From contig CAZLJE010000042.1 in assembly GCA_964559835.1 (NCBI GenBank), forward strand, positions 1-37,726: a stretch of DNA of 37,726 bases, given 5' to 3'. Both the position numbers and the translations under genes were made by a program. Below the pieces are notes generated by a model, which made no database searches, had not been told where the DNA came from, and was given only the letters and a program-made list of their open reading frames with translations. The stretch is from DAISJI01 sp964559835. Lineage in GTDB: Bacteria > Acidobacteriota > Terriglobia > Terriglobales > Acidobacteriaceae. Positions 1 through 7,705 of the stretch are shown piece after piece; within the stretch, counting starts at the first letter, position 1, and each line of letters opens with the position of its first letter.

Positions 1-247
1 ACAGCCCCGTCGTGCCATAGCCGAGAGCGGTGACCACTCCGGCCAGTTCGTGTCCGGGGATCGAAGGCGTCCGGTCACGGCCGACGCGATCGATCCAGGT
101 CGAGGGCCACGTCAGCTCATCCCCGGTGAATCCCGACGCATGAATCTGAACAACGACGTCGTTTATCGCTGCCTGCGGCTCGGGTCGCTCCACCAGCTTC
201 ACCCCGGCCGTTCCCGCAGCCTGATCTGTCACCACAATCGCCTTCAT
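1..247 (-). CDS. MDR-family zinc-type alcohol dehydrogenase/quinone reductase, N-terminal part
   Basis: The first 82 codons of a gene that runs off the left edge of the window. The protein begins MKAIVVTD and contains the N-terminal GroES-like fold signature of medium-chain dehydrogenases/reductases: a xVxVQIHASGF strand and a PSIPGHELAGVV segment, the usual substrate-domain motif. The start at 247 is supported by a strong ribosome site (AGGGAGGTGACCG directly before ATG). Family members are NAD(P)H-dependent alcohol dehydrogenases or quinone oxidoreductases; the class cannot be decided because the cofactor domain is missing. It lies 125 bp downstream of the molybdenum oxidoreductase operon on the same strand, with a palindrome (318-350) between them, so co-transcription is possible but unproven. 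Confidence 0.8.
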   Translation of the reverse strand, partial: MKAIVVTDQAAGTAGVKLVERPEPQAAINDVVVQIHASGFTGDELTWPSTWIDRVGRDRTPSIPGHELAGVVTALGYGTTGL

Positions 248-317
248 CGGTCACCTCCCTGTGTCGAGTTCATCTTCACGACGTTCTCCTTCCAGGTGAA
301 AGACGAATGTCGAGATA

Positions 318-350
318 CCCCACATCTGCCGACACCGGGCAGATGTGGGG
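318..350. repeat. Perfect 13-bp stem, 7-nt loop palindrome
   Basis: CCCCACATCTGCC (318-330) pairs perfectly with GGCAGATGTGGGG (338-350) around the loop GACACCG. No T-run follows on either strand, so it does not look like a canonical intrinsic terminator. It sits in the spacer between the molybdopterin subunit gene and the MDR gene. Two further palindromes in the window (31142-31172 and 35785-35817) share the geometry but not the sequence. A REP-like or mRNA 3'-end stabilising element is the best guess. Confidence 0.75.
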
Positions 351-372
351 CACCGGTGTACCTACGACGGAC

Positions 373-2631
373 TCACGCCAACAGGTCTTCGATCTTCACG
401 GGCAATTCACGTACCCGGACACCGGTCGCGTGGTGCACTGCGTCGGTGATCGCCGCCGCGATCCCGGCCAGGCCGATCTCGCCGATACCGCGCGCGCCAA
501 CCTCATTGATCTCCTTGTCGGGGTAGTCGAGGAAGTGCACCTCGATGGGCGGAGCGTCGGCGTTCACCGCGACAAGGTAGTCGGCCATGCTGCTGCTGAT
601 GGGCGCACCGTTCTGCGGGTCGTAGTGAGTTTGTTCCAAGAGCGCCATGCCGATACCCATGACTACGGCGCCCTGGATCTGATTGCGGCCGGCGAGCGTG
701 TTAATGATCCTGCCGGCGTCGATGACGGTTACGACGCGGCTCACCCGCAAGCGCGCGATCTCCGGCTGCCACGTGACCTCGACAAAGTGACAACCAAAGG
801 ACTGCGTCGAGAACTTCGGTTCAGGATTTCCGAAGGTCGCCTCGGCTTGGCCACTGCCATTCACCAGCCGCAGGTTGGCGCGGCGAAGCACGTCGGCGAA
901 CGGTACGCCGTCCGCAGAACCGTCGGCTTTCAGGAAAACGAGACCGTTCTCGAAGCCCAGATCGTCTGGTTTGCAATTTACGAACGGGGATCCAGGAGTG
1001 GACACGGCCACCGTCTTCAGCGATCCAATCGCCTGGTCGGCTGCGGCAAAGACAGCCGGCACTACCGATCCCGTAGTGATCGAGCCACCCGAGAGCGGCC
1101 CTTCCGGAAGCGATGTATCGCCGAGCACGACTTCCACCTTTTCGACCGGCACGCCGGTCTTCGCCGAGGCCAGCTGCGCCAGGATGGTGTACGTGCCGGT
1201 GCCGATGTCCTGCGTGGCGCTGGCGACGCGGCAGGTGCCGTCGTCGCGCAATTGGACGTAGGCCGCGGCCCCAAAACGGGCAGCGATCCACGAGCATCCG
1301 GCCATTCCCCAGCCCAGCGTGAGGCCATCGCGCTGCATCGAGCCGATCGCGGGGTTGCGCTTCGACCAGCCGAACTTCTCTTGCCCGAGCTGAAAGCATT
1401 CCAACAAATGGCGTGATGAAAACGGGAGTCCGAGGCTCTCGTCGATCTTGGGCTCGTTCAGGATGCGAAGCTTGACGGGATCGATGTTGAGCTGGCGGGC
1501 CAGTTCATTCATGGCCGATTCTGTCGCGTAGAGCCCGGGCACGCGGCCGGGGCCGCGCATATCGGCGCCGCCGCCGACGTTTCGCCTGGCGCGGCCGAAG
1601 GTGACGCGCAGGTTGGGCACGCTGTATTGGAAGGGCGTGGCTTCGCCGCAATCTTCGTGGTGACCGTCGAGCATCGAGCGGGTGTAGATGTAATCGTGCT
1701 GCAGCGAGACCAGTTTGCCCCCAGGCGTGGCGCCGATACGGACGCGCTGTTGGGTACGCGGCCGGTGACCGACACCGTGGAACATCATCTTGCGCCCGAG
1801 CACTATTCTTACGGGCCTGCCGACTTGCCGCGCCGCGGCGGCTGCCAGCGGACATACAGGCCACGGAAATAGCTTGCTGCCGAACCCAGATCCCACGAAC
1901 CTGGAGATGACCCGCACATTCTCGTTCGGCAAGCCGAACATCTGCGAGATGACACTGCGGAGATTGACGACTCCCTGCGAACTTTCGTACAGCGTGAGGG
2001 TTGAACCCTCCCAGACCGCGGTGGTGGAGTGCGGCTCCATCGGGTTGTGTGTCTCGAACGGCGTGACATAGGTATGGTCGAGCTTTACCGGCGCACTGGC
2101 GAAGGCGGCGTCGGGATCGCCGCGATGGCTATCCACGCGGTTGCGCGGCATGAACGTGGTCATGACGACATCGGGATCATCGTCGGCTTCAAGACGCAGC
2201 TCGACGTTCGGCTTATCAACGGCATAGGTTGCCGTTACCGCGTCGGCAGCGGCTTTGGCCGTTTCGAAAGTGTCAGCCACCGCGAGAGCGATGTACTGCC
2301 CGTAGTAGCGAATGACGTCGTCCTCAAAGGGCGGACGCCGTTCTTCGCAGATGCCCGAAAGTCCTGAGCCCAAAGTGGAACGAAAAATCTTGCCAATATT
2401 CTGGCGATGGAGAATGGCGCGTACGCCTGGCATCTTCTCCGCGGCAGCGGTATCAAGCTTCACGATCCTGCCGTTGGCGATGGTCGCGCCAACCGGAACG
2501 CCATACAGCATGCCCGGAAAATGGAAGTCCGAAGTGTACTGCGCCGTGCCGGTGACTTTGAGCGGGCCATCGACGCGAGGCGTATCGCGGCCGATGGGAG
2601 AAGCGGTGGGCGAGGCTTGCGTTTTCGGCAT
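373..2631 (-). CDS. Molybdopterin-binding subunit of aldehyde/xanthine oxidoreductase (PaoC-like)
   Basis: A 752-aa large subunit of the xanthine oxidase family, which binds the molybdenum cofactor and oxidises aldehydes or purine-like substrates by hydroxylation. The N-terminus carries the aldehyde-oxidase domain (RVDGPLKVTGTAQYTSDF). The middle has MRGPGRVPGLYATE, and the C-terminus holds GARGIGEIGLAG, the segment that carries the family's catalytic glutamate. Length is close to that of E. coli PaoC. The start at 2631 is chosen because AAGGAGA precedes it, the protein then begins just before the domain, and an upstream in-frame ATG would overlap the preceding gene. It is the last gene of an order A-B-C operon, 20 bp after the FAD subunit. 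The substrate is unknown, and the XdhC-type maturation chaperone is not in the window. Confidence 0.9.
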   Translation of the reverse strand: MPKTQASPTASPIGRDTPRVDGPLKVTGTAQYTSDFHFPGMLYGVPVGATIANGRIVKLDTAAAEKMPGVRAILHRQNIGKIFRSTLGSGLSGICEERRPPFEDDVIRYYGQYIALAVADTFETAKAAADAVTATYAVDKPNVELRLEADDDPDVVMTTFMPRNRVDSHRGDPDAAFASAPVKLDHTYVTPFETHNPMEPHSTTAVWEGSTLTLYESSQGVVNLRSVISQMFGLPNENVRVISRFVGSGFGSKLFPWPVCPLAAAAARQVGRPVRIVLGRKMMFHGVGHRPRTQQRVRIGATPGGKLVSLQHDYIYTRSMLDGHHEDCGEATPFQYSVPNLRVTFGRARRNVGGGADMRGPGRVPGLYATESAMNELARQLNIDPVKLRILNEPKIDESLGLPFSSRHLLECFQLGQEKFGWSKRNPAIGSMQRDGLTLGWGMAGCSWIAARFGAAAYVQLRDDGTCRVASATQDIGTGTYTILAQLASAKTGVPVEKVEVVLGDTSLPEGPLSGGSITTGSVVPAVFAAADQAIGSLKTVAVSTPGSPFVNCKPDDLGFENGLVFLKADGSADGVPFADVLRRANLRLVNGSGQAEATFGNPEPKFSTQSFGCHFVEVTWQPEIARLRVSRVVTVIDAGRIINTLAGRNQIQGAVVMGIGMALLEQTHYDPQNGAPISSSMADYLVAVNADAPPIEVHFLDYPDKEINEVGARGIGEIGLAGIAAAITDAVHHATGVRVRELPVKIEDLLA

Positions 2632-2651
2632 GATCTTCTCCTTCGGCGCAA

Positions 2652-3653
2652 TCAGCCTTGCGCTGCGGTGTGCAAGGCATGCGCCAGGCAGCGCTTCGCC
2701 AATTCGATCTTGAAACCATTTTCGCTTTGCGGCTTCGCGCCGCTCAGAGCAGCCTCGGCCGCCTGACGGAAATTCGCCCTGCTCGCAGGCTTGCCGGCCA
2801 GAGCAGCTTCCGCTTCCGGGGAACGCCAAGGCTTGGTTCCGACGCCTCCCAGCGCGATGCGCGCGTAGGTCACGTTTCCCCCAGTCAGCTCCAGCACGAC
2901 GGCCGCCGATGCAAGCGCGAATTCATAGGACGCGCGATCGCGCAGCTTCAGATAAAACTGCCTGCTTCCCGATCGCGGAGGCGGCAGCGTGACATGCGTG
3001 ATCAGGTCGCCGGGCTCGAGCACCGTCTCGCGATGTGGGGTGTCGCCGGGCAGGAGGTGGAAGTCGCGAAAGGCGACCTCACGCGTACCTTTCGTGCCCT
3101 GCACGTGGATGGTCGCCTCCAGTGCGGCCATGGCCACGCACATGTCGGAAGGGTTGGTGGCAATGCAGTGCTCGCTCGTACCCAGGATCGCGAGGCTGCG
3201 GTTGTCGCCGGTGATTGCGGCACAGCCGGTGCCGGGTTCGCGTTTGTTGCAGGGCATGGCTGTGTCGCGAAAGTACACGCAGCGCGTTCGCTGGAGTAAG
3301 TTGCCGGCAGTGGTTGCCATGTTGCGGAGCTGAGCCGATGCTCCGGAGAGGATGGCTTGCGAGAGCACTGCATAATCGCGCTGCACTCTCGGGTGATTTG
3401 CGAGATCGGAATTGCGGACCGTGGCGCCGATCTTCAAACCGCCTCCGGGCAGGTCTTCGATCTTGTCCAGAGGCAGCCGATTGATGTCGAGCAGTCGCGC
3501 CGGCGTTTCGACATTCAGCTTCATGAGGTCGACCAGCGTAGTGCCGCCAGCCATGAATCGCACATCAGCACCCTGCTGCGCTGTCGTGGCTTGCGCGGCG
3601 TTGGCGACTGCGGCAGAGGCATCCGCGGGGCGGATAAATTCGAAGCTATGCAT
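2652..3653 (-). CDS. FAD-binding subunit of molybdenum oxidoreductase (PaoB-like)
   Basis: A 333-aa medium subunit that carries FAD and passes electrons from the Fe-S subunit to an acceptor. FAD-binding motifs are visible at about residues 34-45 (MAGGTTLVDLMK) and 114-121 (TTAGNLLQ), followed by the CO-dehydrogenase flavoprotein C-terminal domain. An insertion holds cysteines at 125, 135, 144 and 163 (RTRCVYFRD, MPCNKREPGTGC). This is the arrangement seen in PaoB/4-hydroxybenzoyl-CoA-reductase-like subunits that bind an extra [4Fe-4S] cluster. It lies between the [2Fe-2S] gene (17 bp spacer) and the large subunit gene (20 bp spacer), so the three are almost certainly one transcript. The extra cluster favours the PaoABC branch over simple xanthine dehydrogenase. 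Confidence 0.9.
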   Translation of the reverse strand: MHSFEFIRPADASAAVANAAQATTAQQGADVRFMAGGTTLVDLMKLNVETPARLLDINRLPLDKIEDLPGGGLKIGATVRNSDLANHPRVQRDYAVLSQAILSGASAQLRNMATTAGNLLQRTRCVYFRDTAMPCNKREPGTGCAAITGDNRSLAILGTSEHCIATNPSDMCVAMAALEATIHVQGTKGTREVAFRDFHLLPGDTPHRETVLEPGDLITHVTLPPPRSGSRQFYLKLRDRASYEFALASAAVVLELTGGNVTYARIALGGVGTKPWRSPEAEAALAGKPASRANFRQAAEAALSGAKPQSENGFKIELAKRCLAHALHTAAQG

Positions 3654-3670
3654 GGAATCTCGCTCCTCGC

Positions 3671-4279
3671 CTACGCGCTCTTCCGCACGCGTTGTATGGC
3701 AGCGACGATGTTGGGGTAGGCGCCGCAGCGGCAGATATTTCCGCTCATCAGTTCCTTGACGGCCGCGTCGTCAGGGCCGCATGGTTCGTTGAGCAGCGCG
3801 ACCGCCGACATGATCTGCCCCGAGGTGCAATATCCGCACTGATATCCGTCGCAAGCTAGGAATGCCGCCTGCATCGGATGCAATTCGTCGGGAGAACCGA
3901 GGCCTTCGATGGTGGTGACATCTTCTCCGTCGTGCATCAACGCCAGGCTGAGGCATGAAACTACGCGCCGGCCATTCACATGCACCGTGCAGGCGCCGCA
4001 TTGCCCATGATCGCAACCTTTCTTCGTGCCGGTGAGAACAACGGTCTCGCGGATGCAATCGAGCAAAGTGGTTCTGGGATCGACGCGGAGATTGTGGGCC
4101 TCGCCGTTGATGCGGAGCGAGAGTGGAACTGTGCCAGCGATATCAGGTTCGGCTATGGCTGTCGCAACCGAGTCGACCTGGTTGCCGTTCGCGGTTGCGG
4201 CAACGGTGCTCCCGGTACTCACAAGAGAGTCGCGGCGGGTGCCGCTCGGCGGGGCTGGTTGTGAACGGTTCTTTCGCAT
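3671..4279 (-). CDS. [2Fe-2S] subunit of molybdenum oxidoreductase (PaoA-like)
   Basis: A 202-aa small subunit with two [2Fe-2S] clusters. The plant-ferredoxin-type cluster uses C89, C94, C97 and C109 (GCDHGQCGACTVHVNGRRV). The second, four-helix-bundle cluster uses C148, C151, C183 and C185 (CGYCTSGQ and GNICRCGAY). It is first in the operon. About 50 residues precede the ferredoxin domain and include TRRD followed by a short Ser/Thr/Ala-rich stretch. E. coli PaoA has a Tat signal with a similar TRRD core, but here the following segment is too polar to be a convincing h-region. The enzyme may therefore be cytoplasmic or may carry a degenerate export signal. Confidence 0.92.
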   Translation of the reverse strand: MRKNRSQPAPPSGTRRDSLVSTGSTVAATANGNQVDSVATAIAEPDIAGTVPLSLRINGEAHNLRVDPRTTLLDCIRETVVLTGTKKGCDHGQCGACTVHVNGRRVVSCLSLALMHDGEDVTTIEGLGSPDELHPMQAAFLACDGYQCGYCTSGQIMSAVALLNEPCGPDDAAVKELMSGNICRCGAYPNIVAAIQRVRKSA

Positions 4280-4390
4280 GGGCCCTCCGTTCGCGCTCTA
4301 AGATTATTGCGAACGACGGACACCTGTACAACAGGCCCGGTGAATAATTCGCGTGTACCTGCTCATGGATGGCCGGGAGCTGCGATGAAG

Positions 4391-5230
4391 CTAGCCGGCG
4401 CGCTTGCTCGTCGCTCGCTTCGGCTTGCTCTTGCCCTGGAGATTGAGCGCCACGGCGGCGCGGATGAGGTCCTTCAAGGCGGCCTCATCGATCGTGTCAC
4501 CTTCGTGGATGTCGATGGCGCGACGGACATTCCCGTCGAGGCTGGAGTTGAATAGATGGGAAGGGTCCTTCAACGCGGCTCCTTTGGCAAATGTCATCTT
4601 GACGGCGTTCTTGTACGTCTCGCCGGTGCAGACGATGCCGCCGTGCGACCAGACCGGAGTGCCCGGGTTCGTCGGCTTGACCCACTTCCACTCTTCGACG
4701 ATGTCGGGGTCGGCGTCGTGTACGATCTGGCGCACTTTCGCGAGCGTCTTGCCGCGCCAGTCGCCAAGTTCCTTGATCTTCTTGTCGAGCAATGTAGAGG
4801 CGGATTCCATCGGGGCGGACGTTTTCATGTGACGGCTCCAATCGGGCATAGGGCTTACGGCTCTCGGCTTTCGGCTTAATAACCTATTCCGTGATTTACC
4901 TGAAGCGCAAAGCGGCGGGTTTGCTCGATCCATGCGGTCGAGGTGGCGTTCGAGAGCGTCGACGTGAGCGGACCAGAAGCGGCGGAACTGGGCCAGCCAG
5001 TCATCCACCTCCTGAAGGCGTTCAGGTTTGAGGCGGTAGAGACGGCGCTGTGCGTCGACGGTGGATTCCACGAAACCGGCCTCGCGCAGGACGCGCAGGT
5101 GCTTGGACACGGCCGGCTGTGGTATGCGAAGCCGGCGCTCGATGTCTCCCACCGACTGTTGCGACGAGACCAGGAGACGCAATATCGCGCGGCGGTTCGG
5201 CTCGGCAATGACTTCGAAGACGGATTCCAT
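4391..5230 (-). CDS. ArsR-family HTH regulator fused in frame to a DUF1801 domain
   Basis: A 279-aa open frame. Residues 1-102 are an ArsR/SmtB winged helix (MESVFEVIAEPNRRAILRLL, recognition helix around QPAVSKHLRVLREAGF, wing RRLYRL). Residues from about 140 form a DUF1801 (YdhG-like) domain (GDWRGKTLAKVRQIV, EEWKWVKPTNPGTPVWSHGG). No metal-binding cysteine pair is evident, so it resembles the subgroup that usually sits beside AHSA1/SRPBCC genes. The linker is encoded by an intergenic-type repeat (4844-4877). An internal ATG at 4828 has its own GGAG at good spacing, so the DUF1801 part may be translated separately. The main start has GGAGGT directly abutting ATG, which is unusually tight. 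It could be one fused protein or two genes whose separating stop was lost. Confidence 0.75.
   Translation of the reverse strand: MESVFEVIAEPNRRAILRLLVSSQQSVGDIERRLRIPQPAVSKHLRVLREAGFVESTVDAQRRLYRLKPERLQEVDDWLAQFRRFWSAHVDALERHLDRMDRANPPLCASGKSRNRLLSRKPRAVSPMPDWSRHMKTSAPMESASTLLDKKIKELGDWRGKTLAKVRQIVHDADPDIVEEWKWVKPTNPGTPVWSHGGIVCTGETYKNAVKMTFAKGAALKDPSHLFNSSLDGNVRRAIDIHEGDTIDEAALKDLIRAAVALNLQGKSKPKRATSKRAG
4844..4877. repeat. GGGC-TTACGGCTCTCGG-type word repeat inside the ArsR-DUF1801 frame
   Basis: A run of near-repeated words (GGGCATAGGGCTTACGG, then CTCTCGGCTTTCGGCTT). The words resemble the larger intergenic elements at 8914-9019 and 26389-26540. Here it is read through as the linker between two protein domains. 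Confidence 0.55.
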
Positions 5231-5254
5231 ACCTCCGAATATGCTCTACTTGAC

Positions 5255-5274
5255 ATATACCTGTAAAGGCATAT
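5255..5274. promoter_or_regulatory. Candidate ArsR operator
   Basis: ATATACCT-GTAA-AGGCATAT forms an imperfect inverted repeat with 8-bp arms (one mismatch) centred about 35 bp upstream of the ArsR start at 5230. Position and symmetry fit autoregulation by the adjacent ArsR protein. A TTTACA on the minus strand overlaps it and could be a -35 box. Inference from position only. Confidence 0.45.
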
Positions 5275-5285
5275 TAAGAATATTT

Positions 5286-5316
5286 GTGATTGAGTGATTT
5301 GTGATTGGTGATTGGG
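5286..5316. repeat. GTGATT(G/T) short tandem repeat
   Basis: Four imperfect copies of GTGATT(G/T) in a row (GTGATTGAGTGATTTGTGATT and so on). They lie in the 260-bp spacer between the aldo/keto reductase and the ArsR gene. Similar word play occurs after the emrB-like gene at 22305-22344. Confidence 0.6.
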
Positions 5317-5410
5317 AACAGTCCCCGGCCAGGGAGTTTCACAACCCCCAGGCGAATGACGCCGCTGGATATACCGGCCGAAAGCCTGCTTGATCATAAA
5401 AACGGTCATG

Positions 5411-5484
5411 CTTGGCTGATGGCGCATGGCTCATGGCGCATGGAAATCAAAACCATGAGCCGTGAGCATGCGCCAAAAGCCAAG
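5411..5484. repeat. GGCGCATGGCTCATGG-type imperfect inverted repeat
   Basis: CTTGGCTGATGGCGCATGG on the left (from 5411) is mirrored by CCATGAGCCGTGAGCATG and CGCCAAAAGCCAAG on the right (5453-5484). Together they make a long imperfect hairpin with an AT-rich tip. It ends 6 bp from the stop codon of the aldo/keto reductase gene (stop at 5491-5493), the placement seen at other stop-adjacent hairpins in this window. Confidence 0.65.
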
Positions 5485-5490
5485 TTGAAG

Positions 5491-6492
5491 TTATTGGTTC
5501 ACGCGCGCCATGGCCTGTTCGGCATAGCGTGGTCCGGCGGCCGCTCCGCGCGGCAGCGCCTGGTTGATACGCTCCAGGTCTTCGCGGGTGAGCTTCACGT
5601 TTACAGCCCCAGCGTTCTCCTCCAGGTACTTCACGCGCTTCGTGCCGGGGATCGGCACGATGTCCTCGCCCTGTGCCAGCAGCCACGCCAGTGCGAGCTG
5701 CGCGGGCGTGCACTTCTTCTCTTTCGCGATCTCGTCGACGCGCTCGGCCAACGCGAGATTCTGACGCAGGTTCTCCTGCTGCAAGCGCGGCATGTTCTGG
5801 CGATAGTCGTTGGGAATGTCTTCGGCGCGCTTGATCTTGCCGGTGAGAAATCCACGCCCGAGCGGACTGTAAGCAACGAACGTGATCCCCAGTTCGCGGC
5901 AGGTGGGCAGGATCTCCGTCTCGGGATCGCGCTCCCACAGCGAGTACTCCGTCTGCAGCGCCGCGATGGGATGGACTTTGTGCGCGCGACGGATGGTTGA
6001 GGCCGCCGCTTCCGATAAGCCGATGTGCCGCACTTTGCCCTGGTGTACCAGTTCGGCCATCGCGCCGACTGTCTCTTCGATCGGCACATCCGGATCGACG
6101 CGGTGCTGATAATAGAGATCGATCACCTCGACGGCCAACCGCTTCAGACTGCCTTCGCAGGATTGCCGGACGTAATCCGGCTTGCCGTTCACGCCGACCC
6201 ACGAGCCGTCGGGATTGCGCACGTTACCGAACTTCGTTGCCAGGAACACCTCGCCGCGGCGTCCATGGATGGCGCGTCCGACCAGTATTTCGTTATGGCC
6301 CATGCCGTAGACATCGGCCGTGTCGAGGAAATTAATGCCGAGATCGAGCGCGCGATGAATGGTCGCGATGCTCTCCTCGTCGTTGCGCTGCCCGTAAAAC
6401 TCGGACATGCCCATGCAGCCCAGACCGATAGCCGACACGCGGTCGTCCGTCCGGTCCAGCCGGCGGTATTGCATTTTCTGAGAAGTGCTCAT
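5491..6492 (-). CDS. Aldo/keto reductase
   Basis: A 333-aa NADPH-dependent oxidoreductase of the AKR superfamily (YajO/AKR13-like). The catalytic tetrad is visible: D57 and Y62 in LDTADVYG, K87 in ATKFG and H130 in DLYYQHR. The C-terminal cofactor region has IPIPGTKRVKYLEEN-type sequence (here VPIPGTKRVKYLEENAGA). The start at 6492 is preferred because the 18 residues ahead of it in the longer open frame are encoded by the GTTGTAGGTTGTACG repeat and look like no known N-terminus. The gene stands alone on the minus strand, 136 bp after nagB-II, with a repeat hairpin filling that gap. The substrate cannot be inferred. Confidence 0.9.
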   Translation of the reverse strand: MSTSQKMQYRRLDRTDDRVSAIGLGCMGMSEFYGQRNDEESIATIHRALDLGINFLDTADVYGMGHNEILVGRAIHGRRGEVFLATKFGNVRNPDGSWVGVNGKPDYVRQSCEGSLKRLAVEVIDLYYQHRVDPDVPIEETVGAMAELVHQGKVRHIGLSEAAASTIRRAHKVHPIAALQTEYSLWERDPETEILPTCRELGITFVAYSPLGRGFLTGKIKRAEDIPNDYRQNMPRLQQENLRQNLALAERVDEIAKEKKCTPAQLALAWLLAQGEDIVPIPGTKRVKYLEENAGAVNVKLTREDLERINQALPRGAAAGPRYAEQAMARVNQ

Positions 6493-6501
6493 GAAGACCC
6501 C

Positions 6502-6624
6502 GTTGTAGGTTGTACGTTGCAGGTTGTACGTTGCCGACGTAAGCAAGAGGCGAAAATGTAACTGATGCGGACGCGCATTCTCGGGATTCGCACAACCTGC
6601 AACCCGAAACGTGCAACCTACAAC
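6502..6624. repeat. GTTGTAGGTTGTACG-type inverted repeat pair
   Basis: GTTGTAGGTTGTACGTTGC and following words at 6502-6534 are mirrored by words of the form GCAACCTACAAC at 6591-6624. The two arms flank a 56-bp core. The right arm ends 4 bp from the stop codon of the SIS-domain gene (6629-6631), and the left arm reaches close to the start of the aldo/keto reductase. The same word type recurs at 36762-36835. Confidence 0.75.
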
Positions 6625-6628
6625 TGCT

Positions 6629-7705
6629 TTACATCGTTTGCGTGACTTTCTTCAGCGCTCTGGGGCGGTCGGGGTCCAGGCCTTTGACGTGCGCCAGCCA
6701 ACCCGCGAACAGTTGCGCCGGGACGATGTAGGGGATGGGCGTGAAAATATCCGCTGGGCCGTTCTTGTATGCGAGGTCTACCGGGATGCAGACCCTGTGG
6801 GCCAGTGCGTCGCCTACGTGCTTCACTGCGCGCCAGTTGCTCTGGTCGGTGATGATGAGTGTCTCGGTCCTGATCTCCGTCAGCCGCGCGATCAATTGGC
6901 GCAGCCCCGTCCAGGTCACTCCGGGAGGAGCGAAAAGGAAGACCGGGAATCCTGCCTCGAGCATGGCGATGGGGCCGTGCAGCAGGTCGGCGGACGAGAA
7001 GCGCTCGGCAACGACGTAGCAGGTCTCCATCAGCTTGAGGGCGAATTCGAATGCATTCGAGTAATTCAGCCCGCGCCCGACGACCAGCGCGTGCTCCATG
7101 AATCGATATCGCTGCGCCGCTGCCGCGACCTCCGGCTCCAGCTTCAGTGCCGACGCCGTCCACTCGGGCAGCTGTTGCAGGTCGTCGACACGGACCGACC
7201 CTCCGAGCGCGTGCGCCAGCAGATATAAGGACAGCAATTGGCCGGTGTACGTCTTTGTGGCGGCGACGCTCTTCTCTTTTCCGGCGCGGACGAGAAACGC
7301 GTAATCGGCGATCCGGGCCAGCGTGCTCGACTTTTCGTTCGTGATGCCGACCGTCAGCGCTCCACGCTTGCGCGCCCGCTCCAGGACAAGGTTCGTGTCC
7401 GTCGATTCACCCGACTGCGAGATGGCGACCACCAGCGCGTCCGACAGGTCCACGTCGGCCTTGTACAGGGTGAAGATCGACGGCGCCGACAGCGAAACCG
7501 GGATCCCGGTCGTGACCTCCAGCAGGTATCGTCCGAATTGCGCAGCGTTGTCGGAGGTCCCGCGCGCAACCAGCACGATTAGCCGCGGCTTCTTCCCTGC
7601 CAATAACCGCCGCAGTTCCTTGATCCGCGACAGCTCGCTCTTGAGCGTGCGTTCCAACGCTTCCGGCTGCTGGCGGACTTCCTCGACCATCTTCGAACCA
7701 GGCAT
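6629..7705 (-). CDS. nagB-II: Glucosamine-6-phosphate deaminase, SIS-domain type (NagB-II-like)
   Basis: A 358-aa protein with two SIS domains (about residues 35-165 and 205-340), homologous to the isomerase half of GlmS. The phosphosugar motif SQSGESTDTN and a GTSDNAAQ loop are clear, and the second domain has SADLLHGPIAML, equivalent to the KHGPLAL region of GlmS. There is no glutaminase domain, which together with nagA linkage argues for conversion of GlcN-6-P to fructose-6-P plus ammonia rather than for synthesis. Its ATG overlaps the nagA stop by one base (TGATG), so translation is probably coupled. An AgaS-type galactosamine-phosphate function cannot be excluded from sequence alone. Confidence 0.85.
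   Translation of the reverse strand: MPGSKMVEEVRQQPEALERTLKSELSRIKELRRLLAGKKPRLIVLVARGTSDNAAQFGRYLLEVTTGIPVSLSAPSIFTLYKADVDLSDALVVAISQSGESTDTNLVLERARKRGALTVGITNEKSSTLARIADYAFLVRAGKEKSVAATKTYTGQLLSLYLLAHALGGSVRVDDLQQLPEWTASALKLEPEVAAAAQRYRFMEHALVVGRGLNYSNAFEFALKLMETCYVVAERFSSADLLHGPIAMLEAGFPVFLFAPPGVTWTGLRQLIARLTEIRTETLIITDQSNWRAVKHVGDALAHRVCIPVDLAYKNGPADIFTPIPYIVPAQLFAGWLAHVKGLDPDRPRALKKVTQTM

Noticed and set aside
5250..5277. TTGACA and TATTAA at 16-bp spacing on the plus strand
   Set aside because: It looks like a promoter, but no plus-strand gene follows before the minus-strand aldo/keto reductase. It overlaps the probable ArsR operator, so chance similarity is likely.
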